The translations under genes were made by a program, and so were the position numbers. Under the pieces are notes generated by a model. The model worked only from the letters and a program-made list of their open reading frames with translations. It had not been told where the DNA came from and did no database searches. Of a stretch of 64,000 nucleotides of DNA, positions 56,059-64,000 are shown piece by piece (position 1 is the stretch's first letter; each line of letters starts with the position of its first letter). This DNA is from Apoda limacodes (Eukaryota; Arthropoda; Insecta; Lepidoptera; Limacodidae): the NCBI GenBank assembly GCA_946406115.1, contig OX291557.1:10572501-10636500 (forward strand), given 5' to 3'.

Positions 56059-58695
56059 TTACGTACGCTCGAAAAAGCGGACTGCCAAGTCTTTAAAGTA
56101 CTGGGGAATCGTGGGAAGTTCGAAGTCTCTGTGTAGGTCCGCATTGCGAACGTACCAAGAGGCTCCAGAGGCCGCTCTGAGAAAGCAGTTTTGGAGGGTC
56201 TGGAGTTTGTGGAGATTGCGCTTGGACAGAGCAAAGACTACGCTAGCATAAGCTAGTATGGGGCGGATGCAAGTTGTGTAAAGATTTAGCTTATTTCTAA
56301 GCGACATCTTACTATACTTGCCTATCATGGGATAGAGACGACCGAGGACAAAAGCGGCTCGGTCTCTGACTATTTTGGTGTGAGCGTGGAAGTTCAAACG
56401 TCTATCCATGGTCACACCGAGATATTTGGTCTTATTTTGCCAGGGAATGGCACGACCGAAGAGAGAGAGGGAAGTTGGCCGCGGAGGGCTGCCTGTGGTG
56501 AAAAGGACGGCAGAGCTTTTGTCGGGATTCACCTCGATTCTCCATTTCCGAAACCACTCGCCTAGGGCGGTGATAGCGGATTGGAGTCTCTCAGTGATTC
56601 GACTCACTTGCCTATCGGTAGTATAGAGAGCGGTATCGTCCGCATAGAGGGCTAATTGGGTACCTATCGTTTTTGGGATATCGTTAGTGTACAGAAGGTA
56701 CAAGACGGGGGCGAGCACGGACCCTTGCGGGACTCCTGCTTCTATGGGGCGGGGGGAGGAGAGAGTGCCTTCAACTCTGTAGCGAAAGCTACGATTCGAC
56801 AAATAGTCTCGTATGATGAGCACGAGACGATCTGGCAACTGAAAGTTGTACAGTTTAAAAATTAAACCGTTGTGCCAGACTTTGTCGAAAGCTTTCGCTA
56901 CATCGAAGAAGACAGCGCCCGTGTGACGGGTCTTACCTAATGCTGGCTGGAAGCCAGTAAGAATATGTTCCGTTATGCGGAGGACTTGATGGACGCATGA
57001 GTGTTTGGCACGAAAGCCAAACTGCTCGTCTATTAAAATGCCTCTGGAGACTATAGAGTTCCGTAGGCGGGCGAGAAGGAGGCGTTCATAGAGTTTACCA
57101 AGGGCCTTTAGTAAACTTATAGGGCGATAGGAGGACGGCTCGGTACGAGCTTTGCCGGGCTTATGGATGCCTATAACGATTGCATCTTTCCATTGAGATG
57201 GAAAGATGCAATGTTCCATAGCAGCGTTAAAGATCGCTACTAGGAGGCAGATAAGGGGAAGAGTGAGGCGCTTTAGGATATCGTTAGAGATACCGTCTGC
57301 GCCGGGGGACTTACGGGGGCGTAGGTCTTTGATGACCTGTATGACTTCGTCGACAGTGACAGGGGGCAGGGGGTCTTGTGGAGGCAGAGAAGTTCTGCGC
57401 TCCACTTCGCCGTCTACCTCGCGCACATGATCGGGATCGAAAGGCTGTGTGCTTAAGGCACATTGGGCTTGGAGGCTGGATGCTAGGCAATCCGCTTTTT
57501 CGTCGTCATTGAACGCGGGAACGCTATTGTTGGGACGAGTTAACGGAGGGAGAGAGTTCGCGGTTTCGGATTTTAGAGCTCTGGCTAAGTGCCAATAAGC
57601 TTGGTGAGAAGGAGAAATGTTCTCCATAAGATCACCGAAACGTTGGGCGCGGAGCTCAGCTACAGCGGTTCTTACACGACGGTGTAAGTCGTTGAAGCGA
57701 GCTTTATTTTCGATAGTGGGAGCGCGGTCGCGAGCGCGGCGGGCCGCGTTACGCTCAGTCATTAGCGACCTGATGTGCTGAGGCAGGATTAGGTGGTGAT
57801 AATCACCAACCGGCACCTGTCGTGAGCACTCGCCAACGGTGGCGGTCAGGTGGCTAGTGAGTGAGTCGATAGCTACGTTAAGATCGGTCGCGGATGAGAT
57901 AACGTTGGGAACGCGATCTAGATGTGGCGCGCTGGGATTTTCGAGCAATTGCCCAAATTTATCCCAGTCCGTCACGGTTCTAGTGTCGGGAGGAGAGTCC
58001 GAAGGGAAACCTAATCGGAGGACGACAGGGCGGTGGTCCGAGTCAAGTTCGTCAAGCACCTCTATAGAGCGAAAGCTTAGCCTTACATTCTTTAGAAGTG
58101 CTATGTCGAGTACGTCGGGGTTAAACCGAGTATTGTGGGGAAAGTAAGTGGGCGTCATGGGAGCGATGATGTCAAAGTTTAGTCTGTCAACTAAATCGTC
58201 GAGGAGTCTGCCTCTTTGTGAAGTTACAGAAGAGTTCCAGCGGCGATGCTTGCAATTTAGGTCGCCGGCAAGAATGACGGCGTCGCCTAAACTTAAGAGC
58301 GACTGAAGGTCGCTCTCGAGCAAGTCTTTTAGGGGAGAGAGATAAACCGATGCAATGATGATCGGCTGATGGCCGGTCATCGCTAAGCGGCAGACGGATG
58401 CTTCTAAATTCGTAAGCGGTGGAGGATCGATAGGGGAGCAATGCAGGGAGCGCCTGTAATAGATGAGAGTGCCTCCGAGATTGGAGGCAGTTCTATCATT
58501 ACGGACGGTACGATAGTTCGCGATTGAAGGGGTACGGACAGCGGGCTTTAGGAACGTTTCCTGGATGAGGAAGACGTCCGGTTTTTGGGACGAGAGGAAT
58601 TGCGATAATTCCTCTCTTTGGTTGCGGAGACCGTTGGCGTTAAAATAGCCTATGGAGACGGACCGGGGTTTTTCGCGCGCGGTTGTGCAATCCAT
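56059..58695 (-). CDS. Jockey ORF2: endonuclease and reverse transcriptase
   Basis: This is an 878-aa protein. The N-terminal apurinic-like endonuclease (about 1-230) shows NANGLRNQREELSQF, IQETF, AGDLNCKHRRWNS and DSDHRPVVLR, the catalytic blocks used to nick target DNA. The RT domain (about 455-720) shows RPISLLKALGKLYERLL, EQFGFRAKHSC, FFDVAKAFDKVWH, AGVPQGSVLAPVLYLLYTND and the catalytic YADD in LALYADDTALYT. After the RT there is TKYLGVTMDRRLNFHAH. No RNase H domain is evident, as is usual in this clade. It starts 7 nt after the ORF1 stop codon, a spacing that suggests translation by termination-reinitiation. No stop or frameshift was seen. Confidence 0.95.
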   Translation of the reverse strand: MDCTTAREKPRSVSIGYFNANGLRNQREELSQFLSSQKPDVFLIQETFLKPAVRTPSIANYRTVRNDRTASNLGGTLIYYRRSLHCSPIDPPPLTNLEASVCRLAMTGHQPIIIASVYLSPLKDLLESDLQSLLSLGDAVILAGDLNCKHRRWNSSVTSQRGRLLDDLVDRLNFDIIAPMTPTYFPHNTRFNPDVLDIALLKNVRLSFRSIEVLDELDSDHRPVVLRLGFPSDSPPDTRTVTDWDKFGQLLENPSAPHLDRVPNVISSATDLNVAIDSLTSHLTATVGECSRQVPVGDYHHLILPQHIRSLMTERNAARRARDRAPTIENKARFNDLHRRVRTAVAELRAQRFGDLMENISPSHQAYWHLARALKSETANSLPPLTRPNNSVPAFNDDEKADCLASSLQAQCALSTQPFDPDHVREVDGEVERRTSLPPQDPLPPVTVDEVIQVIKDLRPRKSPGADGISNDILKRLTLPLICLLVAIFNAAMEHCIFPSQWKDAIVIGIHKPGKARTEPSSYRPISLLKALGKLYERLLLARLRNSIVSRGILIDEQFGFRAKHSCVHQVLRITEHILTGFQPALGKTRHTGAVFFDVAKAFDKVWHNGLIFKLYNFQLPDRLVLIIRDYLSNRSFRYRVEGTLSSPRPIEAGVPQGSVLAPVLYLLYTNDIPKTIGTQLALYADDTALYTTDRQVSRITERLQSAITALGEWFRKWRIEVNPDKSSAVLFTTGSPPRPTSLSLFGRAIPWQNKTKYLGVTMDRRLNFHAHTKIVRDRAAFVLGRLYPMIGKYSKMSLRNKLNLYTTCIRPILAYASVVFALSKRNLHKLQTLQNCFLRAASGASWYVRNADLHRDFELPTIPQYFKDLAVRFFERT

Positions 58696-58702
58696 TTTGA
58701 TT

Positions 58703-60556
58703 CTACGGTTTTGGAGCTACCCTGCGGAGGGCGGCGAAGAAATCGCGATGCTTAGCCATGAAGCCGAGCATTTGAGAGATATCGGTGATCTGTTCGTATT
58801 CGGCGAACACGATCTCGAAATTGGCCGCGTCGAAGGCCCAAGAAATCTCGGCGAGAATGCCGAGGTGCTGCTGCTGCTCGGCCGTATGAACGGCATTGCA
58901 GGGCAGCGCGAAAGAGGGGCGCGGGGGGGCAAGGCGCGTATGCGCGAGAGGTGCGGGTGCACTTCTCATGGGCGCTGGACGCGGGATGTCCCGGGACATC
59001 AGAGGGGCGGGGTAGGGAATGCCCGTAACTGAGACGGGCCCGGGGAGAGCAGACAAAAGTTTGTCTGTCTCCTTCGATTTGGACGCTACTAGCGCTGGAG
59101 GACGGCTCCAGGCGTTGACAGCCGGGAGGGGGGCAGGCACGAGCGGAGCCTGTTGGCGGGGGGCGGATGGGCGCGATTTACCCTGATGGGGTTTACGCGA
59201 GCTCTGTTTGGGAGCTTTGGGGCACCCGCGGTAATTCGCTGGGTGGCCTTCACTCCCACAGAGTACGCAAGCGACCGGGTCGGATGCGTTAGAGCGATCG
59301 CGATCACAGTCCGGAGTGGCGTGATCGCGTAAACATTTGACGCAGCGCGGTCTGCGTCTGCAGTTGCGCTGCGCGTGGCCATATAGCTGGCATCTGTGGC
59401 ATTGGCTAGGGTTCGACCGCTTGTGCGGAGTCTCGACCCTGATGCCTTTGAGGCTGCAAACATCTTTAATGTTAAAGATGGCTTTGCCTTCTTTTGTTAG
59501 GTCTAGTACAACGAGCACCATGTCGTAGCACTCGGACTTATTTCGGCCATTGTACATACGATGTACTTCCCGTACGGGGAGGCCTTGGACGATTAAGTCG
59601 TCCTGGACAGTCTTGGTGGAGAATTCCCTAGGGACTCCCCTTATGACTGCCCTTAAAACGCGCTCCTCGGCCAATGAGTACGTGTGGTACTCATATTTTT
59701 GAGCCGTGAGGAAGGCCGTCAGATTTCGGAAATCTGACGGTGTCGGGACCTGCACTTTGATACCGCGCTCGGCATCATTTCGGGCGTGCGTATAGTTAAT
59801 CCGCTTGGCCTTCATAGCGTTCGCTATATTTGGCCAGGCCCCTTTGTCTTTGATGACGATGGGCGGCGGAGATTTTTCCTTCCGTCCCGAAGTGGGACAG
59901 TCGGACTGCGAAGAGGTGGCGGCGGGGGGCGTTGTGTCCATGGCGGCTAGCTCAGGGCTGGCCGCCGAGGTGGACGGGGACGGGGACGCGGAAGCGCTAG
60001 GCGCTTTGAGGCGCTTAGCCTCGGAATCGGAGGGGGGAGGAGTAGAAGACTCCAGGGCGGATGCCGCCGAAGCCTTTTTGGACTTGGCGGACTTCTTCCG
60101 CTTTTTACCCTTTTTGGTTCCCAGGCCAACCACTTTAAAGCCTTCGTCGTCCTCAGACAACGCCGACTCAGCGGACATTACGGCTGCTGGAGACCGGGGT
60201 GCGGTTTCGGAGGTTGCGGGGGGCGGGGTAGCGAGAGACCGAGTAAGGGTCTCATCGGCTACCGGAGTGGGAGGGCGAATGGGCTCAGGGGCCCGAAGAG
60301 CGCGGCGAGCGACACGCGGGTCGCGATGGCGGGGTTCGCGGGAGAGAGAGCGCGAGCGAGTGCGTGAGCGAGAACGCGAACGGGACGGGGCACGCGGCGG
60401 CGAACATAGGGAGGGTACCGAATTGTCGGACGTTTCGTGGGCAGCCACAGCCTGGAAAGCGTAGGCTCGGACCAGATCTGAGTGATCACGAAGGCATAAC
60501 CTTATGATCTCCCCTATCTGGTCCCGGGACATGCCAGTGAGTAGTTCTTCGGCCAT
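58703..60556 (-). CDS. Jockey ORF1: gag-like RNA-binding protein with RS stretch
   Basis: This is a 617-aa protein that in related elements coats the RNA and targets it to chromosomes. An N-terminal helical segment is followed by an Arg-Ser dipeptide run (58-73). A long Pro/Ala/Ser-rich region follows, with a Lys-rich block (147-161). The conserved core (about 240-380) resembles the domain that precedes zinc knuckles in Jockey gags. Three CCHC knuckles follow: CHRCQLYGHAQRNC (386-399), CVKCLRDHATPDC (405-417) and CVLCGSEGHPANYRGC (430-445). The C-terminal third is Pro/Ala-rich. The frame is intact. Confidence 0.92.
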   Translation of the reverse strand: MAEELLTGMSRDQIGEIIRLCLRDHSDLVRAYAFQAVAAHETSDNSVPSLCSPPRAPSRSRSRSRTRSRSLSREPRHRDPRVARRALRAPEPIRPPTPVADETLTRSLATPPPATSETAPRSPAAVMSAESALSEDDEGFKVVGLGTKKGKKRKKSAKSKKASAASALESSTPPPSDSEAKRLKAPSASASPSPSTSAASPELAAMDTTPPAATSSQSDCPTSGRKEKSPPPIVIKDKGAWPNIANAMKAKRINYTHARNDAERGIKVQVPTPSDFRNLTAFLTAQKYEYHTYSLAEERVLRAVIRGVPREFSTKTVQDDLIVQGLPVREVHRMYNGRNKSECYDMVLVVLDLTKEGKAIFNIKDVCSLKGIRVETPHKRSNPSQCHRCQLYGHAQRNCRRRPRCVKCLRDHATPDCDRDRSNASDPVACVLCGSEGHPANYRGCPKAPKQSSRKPHQGKSRPSAPRQQAPLVPAPLPAVNAWSRPPALVASKSKETDKLLSALPGPVSVTGIPYPAPLMSRDIPRPAPMRSAPAPLAHTRLAPPRPSFALPCNAVHTAEQQQHLGILAEISWAFDAANFEIVFAEYEQITDISQMLGFMAKHRDFFAALRRVAPKP

Positions 60557-61339
60557 CGCGGGAGTGGCCGAGGTGTAGCTTGTGAATACCTAGTGACTCC
60601 CCACCATTGCTGGCGAGGAGCAAGAATACCTAAATGTGGCCAGGCGCCCCGCAGTGCTACGGATTGCCTGGTGTGTACCTAACTCCTACTCCTACGGCCG
60701 GGGTTACGTTGTCACCGTTAGGTTTCCCCCCAGCAACGAGACGTTTATGAACGAGAAACTTTTAGGTAGACCGCAACTCTGAAAAGAGCTATACGATCTC
60801 ACCCACCAGCCCTTGAGCACTCGGAACTGGATTTCTACAAACTAAAACGCAATCGACACTTAAAACGCGAGAATGCACGGAGCGGCGAACCGCTGAAGCG
60901 GAAATACTACGCTAGCGATTTAACACAAAGCCGGACTCAGACCGGGCGAACCGGTAACAGTCAAAGAGGCAAGCGAGGGTCACCGCTATGCGTAGTAGTT
61001 CTGCGACTACGAGAACACACACTCACGCACAAAAACGCACAGTATCGCTTCGATAAACACTCGGTTATGGGCGCGTTGAAGAACGCACAAACACACTCAG
61101 CGCGGGCCGAGAAGCAATTTCCCAGCCAATACACACTGCCGAGCAGCGCTTCAACACTCAGGCCGATTTTCCAGGAATTGCGGGCAATAAACCAAACAAC
61201 AATTCGAGGTCGTCAGCGCTGAGGCAAAACACCACACAGGAATGCGCACCAGCTGAGTCACCACTGCACGGAGCACACTAAGAGCACTTGACGCTCGAAA
61301 ACACGACCGCACAACACAAGAGTCGAATCGGGAATGCGA
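60557..61339 (-). promoter_or_regulatory. Jockey 5'UTR with presumed internal promoter
   Basis: GC-rich non-coding leader between the 5' terminus and the ORF1 start. Jockey elements drive transcription from an internal promoter at their first nucleotides. The start TCGCATTCCC would be the initiator, but this is inferred from the family, not shown by a specific motif. Confidence 0.5.
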
Positions 61340-61349
61340 GACGATGACC

Positions 61350-61442
61350 GCTGGATCGCTCGAGTTTTAAACAATTTCGAACAAAGCGGCAGGCCATAAA
61401 ATTACCGTTACGGTTGTAAACTATAGCTAGACTACTCTTACA
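61350..61442 (-). repeat. Probable remainder of the BEL/Pao LTR
   Basis: After removing the Jockey element and one target copy, the LTR sequence would run on to ...ACTCTTACA at 61442. This gives an LTR of about 557 bp that starts TGTTAC and ends CTTACA. The end is inferred from the TGT...ACA form only. Confidence 0.35.
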
Positions 61443-62370
61443 ATTCTTGCTGTCCTTGTCTACAACTCGTTTGTATGGAGGTACATGTTTTTGTTATTTT
61501 AAAATATAAAAATGAATTTTCTCTACATTACAATTACTTCCTACAGATAGATATTAATTTTACAAACATTATGAAATAGAATTCATACAGATATCTCACA
61601 AACTGTGGCTTTAAGAGCCAAAAAATGCAAAGGGCGTCTCGCAAGCGTATTGCTTATAATTTCAAAATTCACGCCCGGCCTAGTAGCTCCACGGCAAAGT
61701 GCGCGGGAGTTTGTTGAACTAAGCAAAAGGTTAAGAGCGTAATCCACAACGTATTGCTTATTTTGTAAAAATTCACGCTCTTACTTTTCATACAATTACA
61801 AATACAAATACAAATTTTACACTGATAGATTTTAACTATTTACGTATTATTAAGAATTATTAAGAATTTAACTCAACTCTGCTTGAGTACATATCTTACA
61901 CTACATGTTTTTTACGCCTAAACTATTTACATCGTATATTTTATTTTTGACAATCCTACATATTAAATCCTTACTGACATTACCTATAGTTACTAAGTTT
62001 ACACGAGATATTATTTACGAAATACATGCGCTTCCTTAAGTTATTTCTACGTTATTTCTTATATATCTTACTATTTATTTAACCTTCTTACTTAAAATGT
62101 ACATAGTTGAGCAAACCTTATGTACTCTATCTCACATTGCAACGACATACTTCTATCCTAGTTGTTGTGACTTTATTTTTCGTCACTTGCAACGTTACAA
62201 CTTATTATTATTTATTTATCATATAATTCACAAACCTTACAACTTACTAACTTATTATTTTACGTATCGTTTTAGAGCTACCCTATTGTGTCAATACGAC
62301 TTTATTTATCAAAAAATCCTTATTTAAACATGTTTACATTTTAATCCTTATATCCTATCCTATCCTATCC
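61443..62370. other. BEL/Pao 3' untranslated region
   Basis: Very AT-rich DNA between the pol stop codon and the LTR. There are no coding frames of interest. Short tandem CTATCCTATCCTATCCTTA-type repeats occur at about 62351-62372. Confidence 0.45.
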
Positions 62371-64000
62371 TTATTTATGTGTTTCGTGTGGTCCGTCGCT
62401 AACATTCTCCCCCGCAGTGCGAAGCACTCCATCCTGTTGCGGCGACGATGTAGCTGGAACCAACACGACGACACGGCGACTCGGGCGGCGCAGCACTCCT
62501 CCATTCGTCTGGATGTCCAGGATCCTCACTCTTCCGTCTGGTCCTGGGTACGCCTTCAGCACCTTGCCACGTGGCCATGAGTTTCGTGGCAGGTTTGCAT
62601 CCACAATGAGTACCACGTCGCCTTCCTCTGGGTCGCTCGTAGTCCTTCCGCTGATTTTTCTCGGCATCAGCGTCGGCAGGTACTCCTTGATCCACCTTCT
62701 CCAGAGGTGATCGGTGAGTCGCTTACATCCCTTGAGCACTTCTGGATTATTGCTTGCCCATCCCTTCAAGTGGAAACTCGCCCGCTCATGGATATCCTTA
62801 ACTTCTGCCGATACTCTTCTTGCTTCCTCAACAGACTGGAAGCTTTGCAGATAGTCATCCATGTAATGATTCTCTTTTATTGCCTGGACTGCTGCTGGGC
62901 GGGTCTCCTGGTACTCTTCAGCATTCTTGTTCATGACGTAGATTGCTGTGGCTGGTGATGAGACAGCACCAAAAATCTATACTCCTCTGGCTTCTCTTTT
63001 CTTTCTTCTCCGCGCCAAAGGAACCTCAGACTGTCCCTGTCTTCTTGTCTTATTTTAATGCGGAGGAACATGTCTTGGATGTCGGCCATTATTGCAATTG
63101 GCCCCTCTCTAAAGCGCAGCAATACTCCAAATAGTGATTGGAGTAGATCTGGACCGGGCAGGAGAGCATCATTTAAGCTCTTTCCCTGGAACTTGGCTGC
63201 TGCATCGAAGACGATTCTGGGCTTCGTTTTTACTGGGTGTTCGACAGCGAAGTGTGGAAGATAGAATGTTCTTCCATCAGTGCCGTTACACGGTGCCTTC
63301 TCTGCGTACCCCTTTGCGAGGAGATTGGTCATTTGGATCTCATATTCCTTTTTCAACTCTTTGTTTTGATCCAGCTTCTTTTCAACGATTTCCAATCTCC
63401 TGAAGGCTTGCTTGCAGTTGTTTGGAAGAACTTCATCTTCTTTCTTCCACAGAAGCCCAGTTTCGTATTGCCCATCAGGCAATTTCTTTGTTGTCTTCTC
63501 CAGGACTTCCAGGGCTCTTCTGTCGCTGTCATGGCTCGGCAGCTTGGCTTCGATCCCCAGGGACTCTAATTTGAAGAAGTCTCGAACGATCTCATTGATC
63601 TCCTCTTCGTTCGAGATGCGACAGTGGTTGACAAAATGCACTGCTACTGTTGAAGCAGCGTCACAGCCATGTAGCACCCACCCGAGACTGGTGAGTGAGG
63701 CTACGGGCTCAGTCTTCTTTCCCTTCTTCAATCTTCTTGTCACTATGAGTCCCCAGTTGTCTTGCCCGATTAGAAGCTGGGGCTCTTCTTTATTGTAGAC
63801 CAGCTGATCTTTAATGGCGCTTAAATGCTGGCAGTTACGGATGTCCTCTATTGCCACCTTCTGTTGCGACAGCTTAAGGTCCTCCATTGTTCGGAGCTCT
63901 ATTGCCCTCTTGTCTCTTCTGTAGGCCCCTTTAATTTTAATTTTCAGACGTTCGGAGCTATTTTTCTTAATTATTTTTCCGCCAACGGTTTCTATTGTCA
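62371..64000 (-). pseudogene. BEL/Pao pol: protease end, RT, then integrase C-terminus; continues past window
   Basis: The frame is open from the window end (64000) down to about 62975. It includes the protease end (LLIGQDNWGLIV, then SLTSLGWVLHGC) and RT blocks (FYLPHFAVEHPVKTKPRIVF, SLNDALLPGPDLLQSLFGVL, IAIMADIQDMFLRIKI). A short deletion near 62975 shifts the frame. It resumes with FGAVSSPATAIYVMNKNA and the catalytic YMDD in NHYMDDYLQSF. After HLKGWASNNPEVLKGC the frame passes directly to LTDHLWRRWIKEYLPTL and SWPRGKVLKAYPGPDGRVRI, the integrase C-terminus. RNase H and the integrase core are deleted in frame. The 5' part lies beyond the window. Confidence 0.88.

Larger units (their letters stand above)
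55539..61339 (-). mobile_element. Full-length Jockey-clade non-LTR retrotransposon (5.8 kb)
   Basis: This is bounded by perfect 10-bp repeats GACGATGACC (55529-55538 and 61340-61349). A 25-nt A-tail (T run at 55539-55563) marks the 3' end. The 5' end starts TCGCATTCCCGATTC. It carries a 5'UTR of about 780 nt, ORF1 (60556-58703), ORF2 (58695-56059) and a 3'UTR of about 495 nt. Both ORFs are intact. It is clearly GC-richer than the surrounding DNA. These features point to a recent insertion that may still be active. Confidence 0.95.

Noticed and set aside
59805..60464. 219-codon + strand frame with an apparently good length
   Set aside because: It is exactly antisense to the conserved Jockey ORF1. 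GC-rich DNA gives long shadow frames, and the protein is low-complexity Arg/Glu/Ala.
62377..63798. Many + strand frames of 60-128 codons
   Set aside because: All are antisense shadows of the BEL/Pao pol region.

Overview
This window looks like nuclear DNA from a lepidopteran insect (moth or butterfly). It is AT-rich, its genes have short exons and GT-AG introns, and the repeats are of lepidopteran types: BEL/Pao, Gypsy, Jockey/CR1, Helitron, short TIR elements and a tyrosine-recombinase element. No rRNA, tRNA, CRISPR array or bacterial-type operon was seen.

Four host genes are well supported. An omega-class glutathione S-transferase lies on the + strand (five coding exons, 3565/3658-10276). 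The replication-licensing factor Cdt1 (double parked) lies on the - strand (three exons, 12866-17895) and has a PIP-box degron at its extreme N-terminus. An SR-protein kinase (SRPK, 32424-34223) and a monocarboxylate-transporter-like SLC16 protein (46706-49564) are both on the - strand, each in a single uninterrupted exon. The four belong to unrelated pathways and do not form a functional cluster.

Most of the rest is transposable elements, many nested. From left to right:
- 1-1213: end of a BEL/Pao copy, with part of an LTR and a broken gag.
- 1678-2095: fragment of a decayed non-LTR element.
- GST intron 1: a small TIR element, a 297-bp Helitron, about 145-bp repeat units and a large foldback.
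- 17950-18553 and 26530-27170: two halves of a Crypton-like tyrosine recombinase. The DNA between them holds a candidate TIR element, a Helitron fragment and a BEL/Pao element (18639-24248) with its LTRs and a 5-bp target duplication. That BEL/Pao element is itself split by a CR1/Jockey-type element.
- 36428-36785: a satellite-like array.
- 37513-41834: a decayed Gypsy element.
- 43700-45826: a Helitron with both termini and a broken helicase.
- 52790-54780: another internally deleted LTR element.
- 55075-64000: a BEL/Pao copy. Its LTR region contains a full-length Jockey element (55539-61339) with two intact ORFs, a 25-nt A-tail and a perfect 10-bp target duplication.

The points most worth follow-up are: the five-fold repeat in the transporter's C-terminal tail; the Cdt1 degron variant and its CDK-site-dense small exon; the tyrosine recombinase ending just upstream of Cdt1; the same style of internal deletion in three LTR elements; and an unassigned TIR element with eight copies of a 13-bp motif. 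I saw nothing that is convincingly a new multi-gene system.
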